Positions 33,985-45,982 are shown, numbered from the stretch's first letter. The stretch: 64,000 nucleotides of DNA from Tubulanus polymorphus (GCF_964204645.1 NC_134027.1:14682485-14746484), one strand, 5' to 3'. Translations and numbers: made by a program. Notes: a model not told the origin generated them from the letters alone.

Positions 33985-34891
33985 GTTGAAAGCTGCAAAA
34001 CTGAGAGTTTACCCTGTGAAACAGCGTATCAAATGGGGACGGATCCATATAGGTTCCCTTTTACATAGCGGAATTTGATATCAGTAAGGTGTGGTCATGT
34101 TTTCCAGCAAGAAGGTTGAGATTCAGTAAATTTATCGCATGCACGATGCCACAGAATGAGGGATTACGAGAGAAACGTACGGCATGTTATCGACATGAAC
34201 TTTTGAATTGATCCCACTCCCTCTAAAATGCTGTGTACCTAATCACCTGGATCCGGTTCCAGTTGTGGGTTAGAGTTAACTCTGAGTTAAGAATAGTTCA
34301 TTTTCAATGTTTTAACTCGGGGTCAAATCTTAACTCACGACTAGACTGTGGAACCGGGCCCTGAACGCGAAGTCGGCGCGTGACATTCCCAACTGCGCCG
34401 TTCACACTTCAATAGCGGGCCAAACTAGATTCATTCCCGCGCCAAGTACAGTACACGCAAAGGGATTCAAACTTCGAAATCTGCCCATGGAAAATATGAA
34501 TAACAATTCAAAGATTTGTTTTTTTAAATCTCAATGTTGAGTGAATTTCCTCTGCGCGTAATCTCAAACTCAAGCGATTAAGAACCTAATCGGAAAAGAT
34601 CTTCAAGAAAGTTGAAAAGAAATTTAAGGGCCAAATTCTAAATAACGGTTTTTAAAACCCTCAAAAATGGGAAAGCTTTAACAGATAGAGAAATCGTTAG
34701 CTAATGACTTGTTGGGGCGTTTAACCAGTCGTAAAACTTAGTTTAGCGGCTAGGGCTACCGGTTCCTAATTTCATTCCAAGGCTACCATCGGTTCGATTG
34801 AAATAAGCAAATGTAAAGGTTGCTCTATTTACCCGAGTAATCTACAATTATTGTAGTGATGAAATAAATAACCTCCGCCGAATCCATGTTT
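33985..34891. repeat. ~905-bp direct repeat, copy B
   Basis: Second copy of 32738-33640, differing by scattered substitutions and a few small indels, including the loop of the GGTTCCA hairpin near 34255-34357. The 338-bp spacer between copies is not part of a third copy. It may be a segmental duplication or terminal repeats of an unknown element. Confidence 0.75.
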
Positions 34892-36038
34892 TGTTTCTTA
34901 GAGCTTGCCCTTTTTTCTTTTTCTAGTACTGCGGTGTAACTCTTCATTCAATTAGTATCAATCGGTCTTCAATTAACTGCCAAATGATCGGTACTTTTCA
35001 TAAATCTAATGTATCAAAAATTTGTGATTTTTAACCAGAGTTTTCAGAATTCTTCATTGACTTTTGCTATTCACCAGCGGGCCAAACATGGATCCCGAAA
35101 CCTAAACAGCTGGAAAAACTTATTGAGCTGTTTTTGGGAAGGAAACAGTTTTCAGCTGTAAAGCTCAGAAACCAATCATCTGAATGCACCAAGGCCTAAA
35201 GATTTCAAAATCTCCTGGAAGAGGGCCCAGATTAGACCCCTGATTCATCCGTCTACAATAGGTTTGGATCCGCCGCTGCTGTCTATCTTAAAATTATGCC
35301 TTTTCACTGTGATGAAGTTTGAATCCTGTGTGCATAGGCATGCAATGCTGGATCAATGCATGGGGATCATAACTTGTTAAAAAAGCTTATTATGTCTTGA
35401 AATTCTATCCGGCACTGGTTCAACTGAGAGGCCTTTTAGCGGGTATCACGAAAAAGAATGATGATATGAATGATATGAAGAGATATTTTGAATTTAATAC
35501 GCACTATCATGGTCATGACGATCTTGAACTTTAAATTGAGCTAACATATAGGCATTTTTCAATATTTGCTCAAATCTCATACTTTATCTAAGATAAAAAA
35601 AATCTAAAATACCCTACTGACCTGCACTTAGCGACGATTCATGCAAACACTAAGCCACTTTCACTATTAGTCACGAAACGCCGACAGCCCACTTAAATCA
35701 TCGTGCCACCTCACCCGATTTCTTTTTTAGTATAGTGCGCGGATATTCTCACTCGGCACGATTCTTACTTGGCACGCAACAGATGCCAAGTGGGGAAATT
35801 CGCCTAAAGATGACCATGTTTCTGTGATCTAAAATCTAGATGATAGTGATCTGTAATCTATAAATGAAAGGCTTACTGGCATGTGCGCACACGATTGCTA
35901 TATCAATACATGATAGTTATGGTAAACATGTCCTATGAACTTTGATTTAGAATTGTATTGATTAAGTGAATAGTTAACCGATAAGCTAGATATGATATGA
36001 GGCTTAGAAGACAGTAGCACACCATTTCGGTTGTAAGA
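34892..36038. other. Non-coding upstream of histidase exon
   Basis: No open frame or repeat recognised. If 36039 is the real first coding exon, the promoter and 5' untranslated exon should lie in the right half of this interval; no TATA box or initiator can be called with confidence. Confidence 0.4.
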
Positions 36039-36276
36039 ATGAAGTTGTCAGTAAGGGTTAGAGGAGAATGGTTTGCTGTGCCCTGTAAAGGAAATGAAAC
36101 TATTAAGTGGTTAGGAGATGAGGCGTTAAAAAGGTACTATAAATTACAACCGCAGAGTAGTCACGTGGCAAAAGCGGAACAAGTTCATGAGATAAGGAAA
36201 ACTCGGGGAGCGGCACTATTGGACCCGGACGATTACGTCAAATCCATTCTTAATGATGATGACTTTGTCTCAGTTG
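36039..36276 (+). CDS. HAL: Histidine ammonia-lyase, first coding exon
   Basis: ATG at 36039 opens 79 codons plus one base, ending at a good splice donor (G|GTAAGA at 36277). The peptide VRGEWFAVPCKG, WLGDEALKRYYK and ALLDPDDYVKSILNDDDFV closely follows the N-terminal Par3/HAL-type domain of animal histidases, which begin the same way within a few residues of the start and break at a comparable place. Histidase deaminates L-histidine to urocanate in the cytosol, the first step of histidine breakdown. The catalytic MIO-forming Ala-Ser-Gly lies in later exons, none of which was found before 64000. So either the first intron is very long and filled with transposons, or this is a stray exon. Confidence 0.7.
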
Positions 36277-36295
36277 GTAAGAAAAAGTATGATTT

Positions 36296-36298
<3 letters not shown>

Positions 36299-36380
<82 letters not shown>
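36299..36380. repeat. (TA)n microsatellite
   Basis: An uninterrupted TA dinucleotide run of about 40 repeats, just inside the putative first intron of the histidase gene. Frames across it on both strands are artefacts. Confidence 0.95.
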
Positions 36381-36384
<4 letters not shown>

Positions 36385-36705
36385 TATGAATACTCATGAT
36401 TTGTTATTTCTGGTATCTCTGTGATAAGATAAGATATAATGGCATAGGTTCTTCTAGGGGTTAAGCGTGTATGCAAATGGTTGAATAGACTTATGCCAGT
36501 AGAAGGGAATATTATTACCAAGAGTTCCATATAAGCGATAATAAGGGTCCTTTGAAGACTTATTGTGGACGCAGCAACAAACATTTACAAATTAAATATT
36601 TTTATATATTGATTACAACCATGCGCTATTTAAAGAGAATGAATAAGTCGTTGTGTACTACATTATCCGTATTTGCGTTTGACAATGACATTAACAATTG
36701 TGAAT

Positions 36706-37020
36706 ATGGCTGTGTTCACATTAGGATTTCATTACGGTACCAAGTGTTTACACTTGGAAATTATTCGAAGCCTATTCGCGGCTTATTCAGTTCCGTACTG
36801 GAATACGCGGCTTATCAAGCACGGAATGCGATTCCGCGCCGAAAACCCGTTCTCAGACCGGAACTCAGTTGGCCCCGTATTTTCTGTAGTGCGAACGTAG
36901 ATTCGGCGCTTAGTGGGTAGTATGAACGTAATTAGCTGTGTAAGCGCCGTATTTTGGTGAATTCGGCACCAACGAAGTACGGTACTTCGTAAGCGCTGAA
37001 TCTAATGTGAACGCGGCTGC
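36706..37020. mobile_element. Small TIR element (MITE), ~315 bp
   Basis: GGCTGTGTTCACATTAGG at 36708 pairs with CTAATGTGAACGCGGCTGC at 37002-37020. Inside is the near-perfect palindrome ACGAAGTACGGTACTTCGT around 36972-36990, and several TTCGGCGCT/AGCGCCG words. It is G+C-richer than its surroundings. No target duplication is evident and there is no coding capacity. Confidence 0.5.
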
Positions 37021-39269
37021 AAACTGCAAAGCAGTGGGTTTTCTAATTTAATGGGGTATACACTGAAAAAAACGTTTCCGGGGATTCGAAACTGTTATTA
37101 TGATGAGACAAAATGAAGAATGTGTGATGAGGTGTGTGCTTGATTCTGATATTCTCGGAAACATCCTCTTTGGCACTAACATGTGTTGTGAACGAACGAT
37201 AACTTCATTTCTGACCGGTTTCGTACATAACGGCTTCAAAATAGGATGGACAGTAAAAACACAAATGATATCTACTAATTCAGATATTATTCTATTTCTA
37301 TCAAAATTTAACATGACATTACGAAGGTCCCTATTTCAAGATCAAAAGCAGGTGTTAAGTAGTCGAATTTGTTAGGACGTATACCTAACGAAATATTCGA
37401 TGAACTCGACATCCACTCGATATCACAGTACCGACGTTGCTATGTCGAATGGACAGAACCACGAAAATACATGTGATGGAGTCCTTACGGACGGACATTG
37501 AGGGGAAATGTCCATACTACGTGAAGCGTTCTCAACGGCCTCTATTAGCAGGGCAGTCACCTCGTTGTGTTAGGCTATATGCTACCATGTTTAAACTTTA
37601 AGATCAAAACGTTATCACCCATCCATAGATTGATGCCCTTTGCCGCATGTATCTATCACAATCATTAAAGTGTTAAATCTATCAAAGACATATTCAATTC
37701 TAAACAGCGTATACATGTAGTAAGTTAAGAAATCAAATGTTTAATGACAGTCTCTAAAATATCAAGTTGCTTGGAATAGTAGCCTGGTTTCCTGGAACAG
37801 TTAAATTCGGTCGCTCGTCATCGGGGGCATGTTTTAACACGATGCGCGGACAGTGATGGATGAATTCTTAAACACTGTGCTGACCACACGAAGACCGCAG
37901 AAACAAGCTAATGATCTCTCTTTACAGTAATCAAAAGCACTTCAGTATCTCTTGAGTTTGTAATTCCTTGGGCAAATGAGATAACACTGAAAACGTCAGA
38001 TTTTAAGATGTGAAGACAGCTAAAGACTCATTGAAATAAACCATAATTTCAAATATAACTGCTTAGCAGCGATAACGGGTTTCCGCCTTGCTAGATTGAA
38101 TTTCGTACCGTGCCAAGATTTCACCGAAATAATTTCATAACGTACCGCTTTTTCGAAGGAGCCACCAGGGGTCAACTCACACTCACACGTTGAAACACAT
38201 GGGCACGCCCTAAGTACTTATGTACCAAGTGTAGGTAAAATCACTTCGAGGAAAACGAAGATACAGTGTTACCATTCCCTAGAGGCAATCGTATGAACTA
38301 ATTCAGCTGGTTAACATACTATACCTATGTATATGTACTCACACCAGGTTTTATGATATCTACACGCGAAAAACGGATGTAAGAATGAGTTTTCAAAATT
38401 TATGCCCCCTCGTGGTTAGAATGGTAACTAAATGTAAGGGTTCGTTGTATTTCATATCCAGGTAGATGTGTATCAATTTTCATAGAAATAATTTGATTCG
38501 CTTAGTAGATATCAGTGGTAATGCATTTCCAGCGATTTGTAGGTCGCGCTCCTGGAGAACCATTATGAGATAACTAGTCAAATCATAGATCAGTACAAGC
38601 GTCTCCTCGAGGGCTACTGACCACACATTGCAACCACGAATCTATCGCCAACAGTTAAGGCAGTAATAAAATCTAGGTTCCTTTCCTATATCGGCTATAA
38701 CGGTTGTCGTTTTCATTGTTTTATGATTTTGTTTAAATCGTTTTTGTTATTTCAGCAGCGCATACCAACCTTGGTTAAGCGTGCGTGATCAGGCTTGAAA
38801 TTGGTATTCATACGCGGCACAGTGCTGCGGGAAATTCAATTCATTCTTTATTGACACAGAATTTCACAATAAAACATTTACTTTCACGTTTTTAAAAAAT
38901 TCTTTTAATTTTCTTTTACTTTCATTGGGTGCTTGCGTTAGCAGCAATTTGTAAAATCTCTGTATGAACATTTATATTTTTCAGTTTAAATATCTAAAAC
39001 TTAAAAACCGCTTTTCTGTAAAATAAATTCCGAATTGAATTGAAGACTGGTTCCCTGTCTCTTCATAGAGCCAGGGGGTAGTAGCCTATGGTGGCAATAA
39101 ACTTTATCGGATGATCGTAGTGGATTGTCGATTGAAGGAAATATAACTTAATCTTGCTTAATGTCTTTATTATTTTAAAAAGAAAAAACGTGGCTCATCA
39201 ATTTTCGTGTTCGCTTCTCTTCACCTGGAGTCACTCGAGTTAGTCACGTTTTTTCTTTCGGCTGTAAAT
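37021..39269. other. Non-coding, nothing recognised
   Basis: No gene, RNA or repeat with clear borders. Frames of 80-91 codons on both strands at 37048-37375 overlap each other and carry no motif. Confidence 0.45.
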
Positions 39270-39785
39270 TTTTTCTATGCAAAATCGTGTCCACACAATC
39301 CGATAAGTAATCTCGCAATTATCAACATGATGATAGATTCCTTAGAAAATCCTTCAATAAAATATTCTTTTTCTTCCAATGTTTCAGGTTCTATGTTATA
39401 CATATTATTAATTATTTCATCAAATGATATATGATTCATTCTTGGGTAAAATCTCTTATGTAATAATTCATCTCCAGTTTTTATATCAATTGGTTTTATT
39501 TTATCACCATTTTGGTTAATCAAACTATGATCTTCAGTAAAATCTACAACCCCTAATTTAGTTCTAACTCTATAAATCTTTTTATTTGTTTTATGTCTAA
39601 TAATATTTTTTAATTTTTTCCATCCATTTTTTGTCCAAACATCTATTAATCCATTTATTTGTATTAATTCTTTTTCACCATATGAAATATAAAGTTCAAT
39701 TATGTTAAGGAATTATTTCTGAAATTCTCCTTATTGATATTTTATTATTGTATTTTAATAATATTTGAGTATCAGCTGTTACAGA
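39270..39785 (-). pseudogene. Intein (Hint domain) N-terminal half inside DNA polymerase
   Basis: Begins at the Ser codon 39785-39783 with SVTADTQILLKYNN, an intein block A with Ser at position 1. It continues through a frameshift near 39705 into WTKNGWKKLKNIIRHKTNKK and then VVDFTEDHSLI (39520-39550), a block B with the conserved T-x-x-H, and KPIDIKTGDELLH. The host residues just before it are LYFD, where family-B polymerases have the YGDTDS motif, so the intein sits in motif C. Inteins excise themselves after translation. The sequence leaves the intein near 39275; blocks F/G and the C-terminal Asn are not present, and no complete homing endonuclease is visible. Confidence 0.72.
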
Positions 39786-41997
39786 ATCAAAATATAGTAT
39801 TTCAATATGTTTCTCCCCAAAAAAGTGGTTGTAGAACATTATAATAAAAATCATAAATTGATAATTTTGATACTTCTAAAACACTTGAACCTATAAAAAT
39901 TGGTTAATTAAATTTCATTGACGTTCTTTTTAATTTTACTGCTGTTAAATTATCTCCAAACCTTTTATTTCCTAAGTGTCTAGGGCTTGATTGTGGGTGT
40001 CTCAATCGTTCAGAATTATCTAATAGCTCAATATCATTTTTATTTCTAACATTTTCACATGTTTTCCCATAAAAACTATTATTCATTAATTATAAAAAAA
40101 AAAATCTCTTTCAAAATCTGTTTAAGATATTGTTCTCTGTTGAGTATTGAATTCTATATATTTTTCTAAACACTTTGATTGATTAAATTCATCATATCTA
40201 TGTACTTTTTTTAAATTTCATTCCTTGTTTTAGATAAAATTTTAACATTCTATAATGAACAATATAATTATATTTATCATTTTATGTTAGTATTAATTCT
40301 TCTGTAAAAACACGATCTATTTTCTGATATTCACTTGGATGACCATCATCAACGGCTAAATGTTCTGGGCAATAAGGTAAGTTTCTTGTTTTAAACTTTA
40401 TGTTATCAGGATATTCTAAATCAACTACAAAGAAATAACCAATTGGAGCATCATCTTCTAAACTCAAACTGCGCTTTCCCAAATAGTTTTATCACCATTT
40501 TCAACTTCTCTTAATATTTACTTTTTATATGGTTGAGGTTGCATCATTGCCCAACCATATAAATTATTGGCATCAATACATAATTATCGATATTCATCAT
40601 TCGCTTTAAAATACCTATCAGCCATGACCCCACTAATTCCACCTCTAATAGTTTTTTCAAATAATAATACCATATCTGGTTCTTTAATAAATCTAATTCT
40701 ACATTTGTATATTTCAAACCGCATTGCCAGGTTAAATCAGGACTTGAATAACAATAACAAGGATCAACATTAAAATGATTTTAACTAACTTCTCTAAACT
40801 TTTCAAATATATCAGCCGATATCATAAAATCTGGTTTTAAATATAAATCAACTAATTCGCCATGATTTTTAAAATTGAAATGATTCCATATATTCAATGT
40901 TTTATTAAAAATTTCATCTTTCACGTACTCATTTTCTTAAATTTATCATAAAATTGTTTTTTCAATAAATTTGTTTCTTTGAAATCATCATGTGTTTTAT
41001 AAAATGAATGAGGTATTGCGCCTTTATATCTTAATAATTTGAAGTCGTCTTGTTCATCTGGATAATAATAACGCGTTATTATAAAATCATTGTCAACTAA
41101 ACTTTTTGCTAAATTATCTAATACACTTGCTAGATATCTACACGAGTCTAAAAATCTAATGCAACCAAATTGAAATGAAATATTATTTTCAGATGTCTTA
41201 GCTAATAGTTTAAAATCATATTTTCTAACATTTGCATCATTTATAGCATTACATTCTTTTAGTTCTTGATTGATGACACCCAATTTTCCTGATAGTTGTT
41301 TTATAAATATTTGGGTATCATAGCCTGATAAATTATGAAATAATATTGGTACGAAGTTAAATATCTTACCTTGTAAGTTACAATCTTCATGAGCAGCTCC
41401 ATGATATTTTGAATCTAGATGATCATGATCTTTAACTTTTTTATCAAATGAATAAAAACGTTTTAACAGTAACAACAATGAGTTGCATAATTAAAATCAA
41501 CTTCATCTTCTTTGGTCATAATTATTTTTTTATTTTTATTTAATAATTGTGAAAAATCACTTTCTAATTCAATTATTTTATTACACATTCATTTACTACA
41601 TCTTCACCTCTAAAAGAAATATGTTGACTTTCATACAATTCAGGATAATTTGATTTTATATAAATTCCGTACGCAGCAGCTCTTTGGTGAACTTTTTTAA
41701 TTGTACTTATAATTGGTGGGTCTTGTACTGTGTTTTCATTAAGTTCATTTCCCTTATCCATTGATTTTAAAATTTGTTTTATTTTTCTTTTCTATCTTGG
41801 TCAGTTAATTCTGTATTCAACGATTCAAAATCTCCATATATTACAAATGGAACAATATTTTTGAATTTATGATTAGTCATTTCAACTTATAATCCTTTTC
41901 TGTTGGCATTATTAATTTACAAAATCTTTTACTAAATAATAATAATAATTCTTTTATTAATGCATTCTCTGTCATAAATTAAGACAAACATTTTCTA
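39786..41997 (-). pseudogene. Protein-primed DNA polymerase B, exonuclease to palm
   Basis: Reading leftwards: VPFVIYGDFES (41820-41850) is the Exo I motif. ATHCCYC-like cysteines (about 41470) and KVKDHDHLDSKYHGAAHEDC come next. FVPILFHNLSGYDTQIFIKQ is Exo II-like. NLPYCPEHLAV (about 40370) precedes the palm, and MNNSFYGKTCENVR (40045-40086) is motif B. SSVLEVSKLSIYDFYYN leads to motif C, cut by the intein at 39785. These match polymerases of Polintons/adintoviruses, which replicate their linear DNA from a protein primer. At least six frame breaks make it non-functional. Confidence 0.82.
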
Positions 41998-43012
41998 CAG
42001 GGTGTCCCATTAATTACTATACATAAAGAACTGCCTGTATCCTCCACATTTCTCAATGAAATGTTTCGATTTTCCACCAAAGGATAGAATGTAACGGTAC
42101 TTTTTGATTATTATCATGGTTGCTATGGTAATTTGCTTAGTGATTTCCTAGCAACTGATTACATTGTTGTAGGGATTTTGTGTAATTTCGATTTAGAATA
42201 GATCACTTTTAAATCATGTGTATGTCAATGAAACAAAAAGCCTAGACTGTATGCTGTTTTTTTAGGAAACCAAATCTTTCTGTCAGTCTGAATCACCGAT
42301 TTTGGAGTTAAAAATCCCTATCTGATTGCAGAGAAGCCACTTAATGTCATCAAGTGAGCTGTCTGTTGTCTACTAGGTGTGATCTTTTGATTTGCCATAC
42401 AGTAGGTCATCCAATGGGCCTATAATCGGGCCACACTTTTTGACAAAAAAGGAAATGGTGACTATGAATAGAGCCGGCTATCATACGATGCCGATTCAGT
42501 ACTCCATTACAAAACTGTGTAGATGTCTAGAGGAAGTCTCAATCCAGTGTGGTTCCAACAGAATGGTGTGCAATGTTTTACAGCACGCAAAACAATTGAT
42601 GTTCTGCATAGGCATTTTGGTCACAGTATCTCAGCGCTGCAAACTGTGCTACTGGGCCCTATACTCGCCTGACCTAAATCCACTGGACTTTTACTTGTGG
42701 GGCTACTGCTGAAGGACACAGTGTACTAAAACAAACCAAAAACTATTGATGATTTAAAGAGAAACGTCTGCAATAACACAGATGATTGGCAACGTACAGA
42801 GAAATTTCAACAATAGACTGAATCATGTGATAAAATTGACAGCTTCTCTCATCTAGTATATTTTGTAAACTAATTGGATTTTAGTAAAGTAATTTTTTTG
42901 TGGTGAAAAGTATTATTGTAATCCATCTATCCTGGAGATTTGGCTGATATATCTCAAGCGGTTTGAAAATGACAGGCAGTTTTTTATGTATAGTAATTAA
43001 TGGGACACCCTG
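41998..43012 (+). mobile_element. Tc1/mariner-type transposon nested in polymerase remnant
   Basis: 1015 bp with ~42-bp terminal inverted repeats beginning CAGGGTGTCCCATTAATTAC, flanked by TA at 41996-41997 and 43013-43014. The two TIRs differ by only a few bases. The interior encodes a decayed transposase on the plus strand. The surrounding polymerase frames continue on both sides. Confidence 0.9.
42240..42830 (+). pseudogene. Mariner-type transposase remnant
   Basis: Pieces in different frames match the C-terminal half of a Tc1/mariner DDE transposase. VWFQQNGVQCFTARKTIDVL corresponds to the second catalytic region, where the usual QQDG Asp is Asn here. LYSPDLNPLDFYLWGY, at 42655-42710, is the hallmark of the third catalytic Asp region. 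LKDTVY and KTIDDLKRNV follow. Stops and shifts occur throughout. The N-terminal helix-turn-helix part is not recognisable. Confidence 0.85.
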
Positions 43013-43743
43013 TACATAGACAAATTTTATGATGGTGATCACTTCCTGTTTTAAAGAATAAATCTATTTGTTTTAACCACATATAATGTTCATCTTCATC
43101 TTTTTTGTAGTATAATAAATTTATAACATTTTAATCATAATAATGTGTCTCTGGTAGTAGCATTAATTCGAATACATTTATTTTTAGATTATTAACTTTT
43201 TCTATTTTAGGTATCAGTTTAATAGTTACTTGGTATTGTTCAATTTTATATACTGATTCGTACTTCCGATAATCTGTTACTCAACAAACATTGTCCATAG
43301 TTGGGTGTAAACAACTAATCATTGACCATAAAAAAACATTTATTATCTTCATTTTGAACTTTTATAACTGCTTTTGTTGCAAATGGTAATTTAATATAAG
43401 ATGATCCTTCAATATCCTTGTCGGTTGTAAAGTTTGAATCATTTGTAAACATTTTATTACTTTTTGATGTTTTATTTCTTTTTATATTATAGATATTTAA
43501 ATCTAAAAATATAATTTCATTCAATGATAAGCCCGAACCCTCCAAGTATCTTTCTTCAATACGCCTTTAAATTCATTAAATATTTTTTCTAACTTCTCTT
43601 TTATTTGTATTTTTGAAATCATTTCTTCAGAGTTTGTTTGAATATTATAATCAATTTTTTTCTGACTTGATAAAGCTAACTTTTCCAGAGATACTAATTT
43701 TTGGATATTCAATATCTGTAACAAAGTCAATTATTTTTGCCAT
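43013..43743 (-). pseudogene. Polymerase B N-terminal segment
   Basis: The likely original ATG is at 43743-43741 (MAKIIDFVTDIEYPKISI). A shift moves the reading to the frame 43521-43730 (IQIKEKLEKIFNEFKGVLKK), then to 43315-43545 with SSYIKLPFATKAVIKVQNED and KCFFMVND. The last resembles the 'KAVxNxxNxDNxCF' region common in N-termini of metazoan Polinton-like polymerases. The mariner at 41998-43012 separates it from the exonuclease domain. Confidence 0.65.
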
Positions 43744-44025
43744 TATTTAATATATTAACTATAATTTTCGATTGTTGTTCCTTTAAAAAATCTAAATAAT
43801 AGCTGCCGGCCAAATTTTACTATGTAGTGTTTCTAAGATTTCAGTTGTATCTTTTTTGTCTAGTGAAGCAATATAATTTTCAATATTACCCATATAAGAT
43901 TCATTCAAAATAGATTTAGTTTTCTAATAGATTTTTTTACTTGTTGAGGTTTATCATCAAAATAATCTGTTCCTAAAATATTTTTACTTGAATTTTGTTG
44001 ATGTTTTTATGACTCAACATGTCTA
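43744..44025 (-). pseudogene. A+T-rich fragment upstream of polymerase
   Basis: On the minus strand an open stretch reads YMGNIENYIASLDKKDTTEI and continues EILETLHSKIWPAAI, ending about 43800. It is the same composition and strand as the polymerase and may be a neighbouring gene of the same element. No family recognised. Confidence 0.35.
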
Positions 44026-44600
44026 TCATAATTCATTTTTCTGATAGGCGGCATCATGGCCTAACCACCACTTGAACTCTGCATCTATTTTGACCAGTTC
44101 ACGCATTGCTGACGTTTGGCTTGACATTTTGGGTTCGAATGGGCTCATATACGTAACCATCCATAAGAACGACTGGAAGACTTTTACGTTCTTTGGAGCT
44201 TTCATCAATAAGATGGCTCAAACTTTCTCAGGGTCTGGGCGTGCCCCATCGCCGTCGAATATTACTCCGAAAAAGCCTACACTAGACTGTCCTATTGCGG
44301 TCTTATCGAAATTAAATATTAGTCCTTCTTTTCGTGCTACCCTCATCATGTGATGTAGATTCCTATCATGTGTCTTCTTGATACCGACCAAACGGGCTAT
44401 TGAAAGTCGTGAGAAAACTTGTAAACTCTCGTCCGGCATGACGGACCAGTACCCATGTTTGGTATCTAGTTTAGAAAATACCTTGCTGCCAGAAAGTCTT
44501 AGCCTCAACTCTTCCAGAGTGGGTGTGACGTGGTGGCATCTTCTTATCGCCTTATTCTAATCCTTAGGGTCAAGGCAAATCCTTAGATTCCTATTTGATT
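44026..44600 (-). pseudogene. Gypsy reverse transcriptase fragment
   Basis: LRLSGSKVFSKLDTKHGYW (44450-44505) corresponds to the RT motif with the first catalytic Asp. RLVGIKKTHDRNLHHMMRVA and IFNFDKTAIGQSSVGFFGVI follow (the catalytic YxDD segment is missing, replaced by a deletion). APKNVKVFQSFLWMVTYMSP is the LxGxxxYY-like thumb region. Nothing of RNase H beyond KWWLGHDAA remains. Confidence 0.72.
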
Positions 44601-44607
44601 TTCTTCT

Positions 44608-45200
44608 TTACGCGGGGGACCTTACCCATTCAGTCGGTTCGGTGACCTTCGTTATAACCCCTTGGTTTTTCATGCCGTCTAGCGTTTCTTTCATCTCCTC
44701 ACGAAGTCTTATTGGTTGACGACGGAAAGGGTTTATCACTGGAGTTGCGTCTTTGCCAATAACGATGCTATACTCGCCCTCAAACTCGCCGATTCCTTCG
44801 AATCTGTTGGGATTCAACTTCCGTAAGTCATTCCTGTTATTTATCGGTGGGTCTATGACCTGTCGACTTGTGAATAGGTCGTCTTTTCGTACCTCGCATT
44901 GGGGCGTCACCAGCTTCATATCACGACATGTAGGAAGTCCTAAAATGGCTGGTCCATCAGTCACATAAAAGTTTGTAGGGACTGTAATCGCTTCCCGCGT
45001 ACATAGTATCAAGCATATACCGTATCATATCAGTCTAGTGCCTCCATAAGCTGTTAAAACCGTACCATTATTCTTCAAGCCCTTAGGCAGTCAATTGGCG
45101 TGTACTTTCGTCGGAAACATGCGTCTATATAGTCGCATGGGAAGCAGGTGACCTTGTGCTCCGGTGTCCACCTTTGCAGTCAAAGTCGTACCACTGTTTC
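44608..45200 (-). pseudogene. Gypsy protease and RT entry fragment
   Basis: AKVDTGAQGHLLPMRLYRRM (about 45120-45180) is the retropepsin active site (DTGA). After stops near 45110 and 45030 the frame 44608-45012 gives VTDGPAILGLPTCRDM (the second protease motif, ILG), then NPNRFEGIGEFEGEYSI and REEMKETLDGMKNQGVITKV, the conserved RT lead-in. A stop at 44608 precedes the RT fragment. Confidence 0.75.
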
Positions 45201-45982
45201 TTCCGATGCTGATGCTGATAGTGGCATAAACCTCATCGCGGTTGCCTGACGGTCGTCTTTCTGTTACCTAGTTAAAGTTCAGTGTTTCAAACTCGTCGTA
45301 TTCTGTGTTTTCTAGTGCATGTACTGTCTGTGATGTAATGGTACTACGATTTCCACCACTTGTAATGGGACAACCACCTCTACCACTGTTATGTCACCTC
45401 TCACTAAATGGTGTGCCGCTGGATCTTCTATGTAACTGGATCCAATCGCCGACCTGCCTCTTCCTTATGTAGATATTAACTACTTACACTTCTATCTGGT
45501 ATGATCAAGCTTTTCTTTGTTTTCTCTCTACTGCTTACGCCATCTATTCAGCTTTATCTCCCCAACTCTCTTTTAGTACTCTCTCTCATATAGTCTCTTT
45601 TTTACTGTCTTTTGTACTCCCTTTTGTGCTCTCTTTTGTACTCTCTTTTGTACTCCCCTGGACCAAGAACCTTATATACTATTTGGTTCATTCTTTACAT
45701 TCCTATACCATGACCATACCCGCTTCTACAATCACCCTATTTGGTATTATCAATCCCTGCTACTTCCATTCTACTCCCTCCTGTACTATACTAACCATCC
45801 CTTAAAAAACCTTACATATTAAGTATAGTTACTCATTGCTGTTCTTACTTGTCAATATACTCCCTCCTTGTAATTCGAGCCATTTGCCTTCAGTGTGCGC
45901 ACCAGCACATATCTAGTGTGCGCTATCGTGCTCACACACTATCTTTTCCATACATTTAAAACCCTATAACTATTGCTTCTAC

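Larger units (their letters stand above)
39270..43743 (-). mobile_element. Polinton/adintovirus-like element remnant (polymerase region)
   Basis: A very A+T-rich minus-strand region encoding pieces of a protein-primed family-B DNA polymerase in order from 43743 (N-terminus) to about 39770 (catalytic motif C), followed by the start of an intein. It is interrupted by an inserted mariner (41998-43012), and by many frameshifts and stops. No integrase, ATPase, protease or capsid gene and no terminal repeats are visible, so it is a partial copy. Base composition is like the 17.6-18.5 kb genes. Confidence 0.75.

Noticed and set aside
36270-36584. Minus-strand frame with alternating Tyr-Ile
   Set aside because: Translation of the (TA)n tract; the plus-strand frame past 36276 is the same artefact beyond a splice donor.
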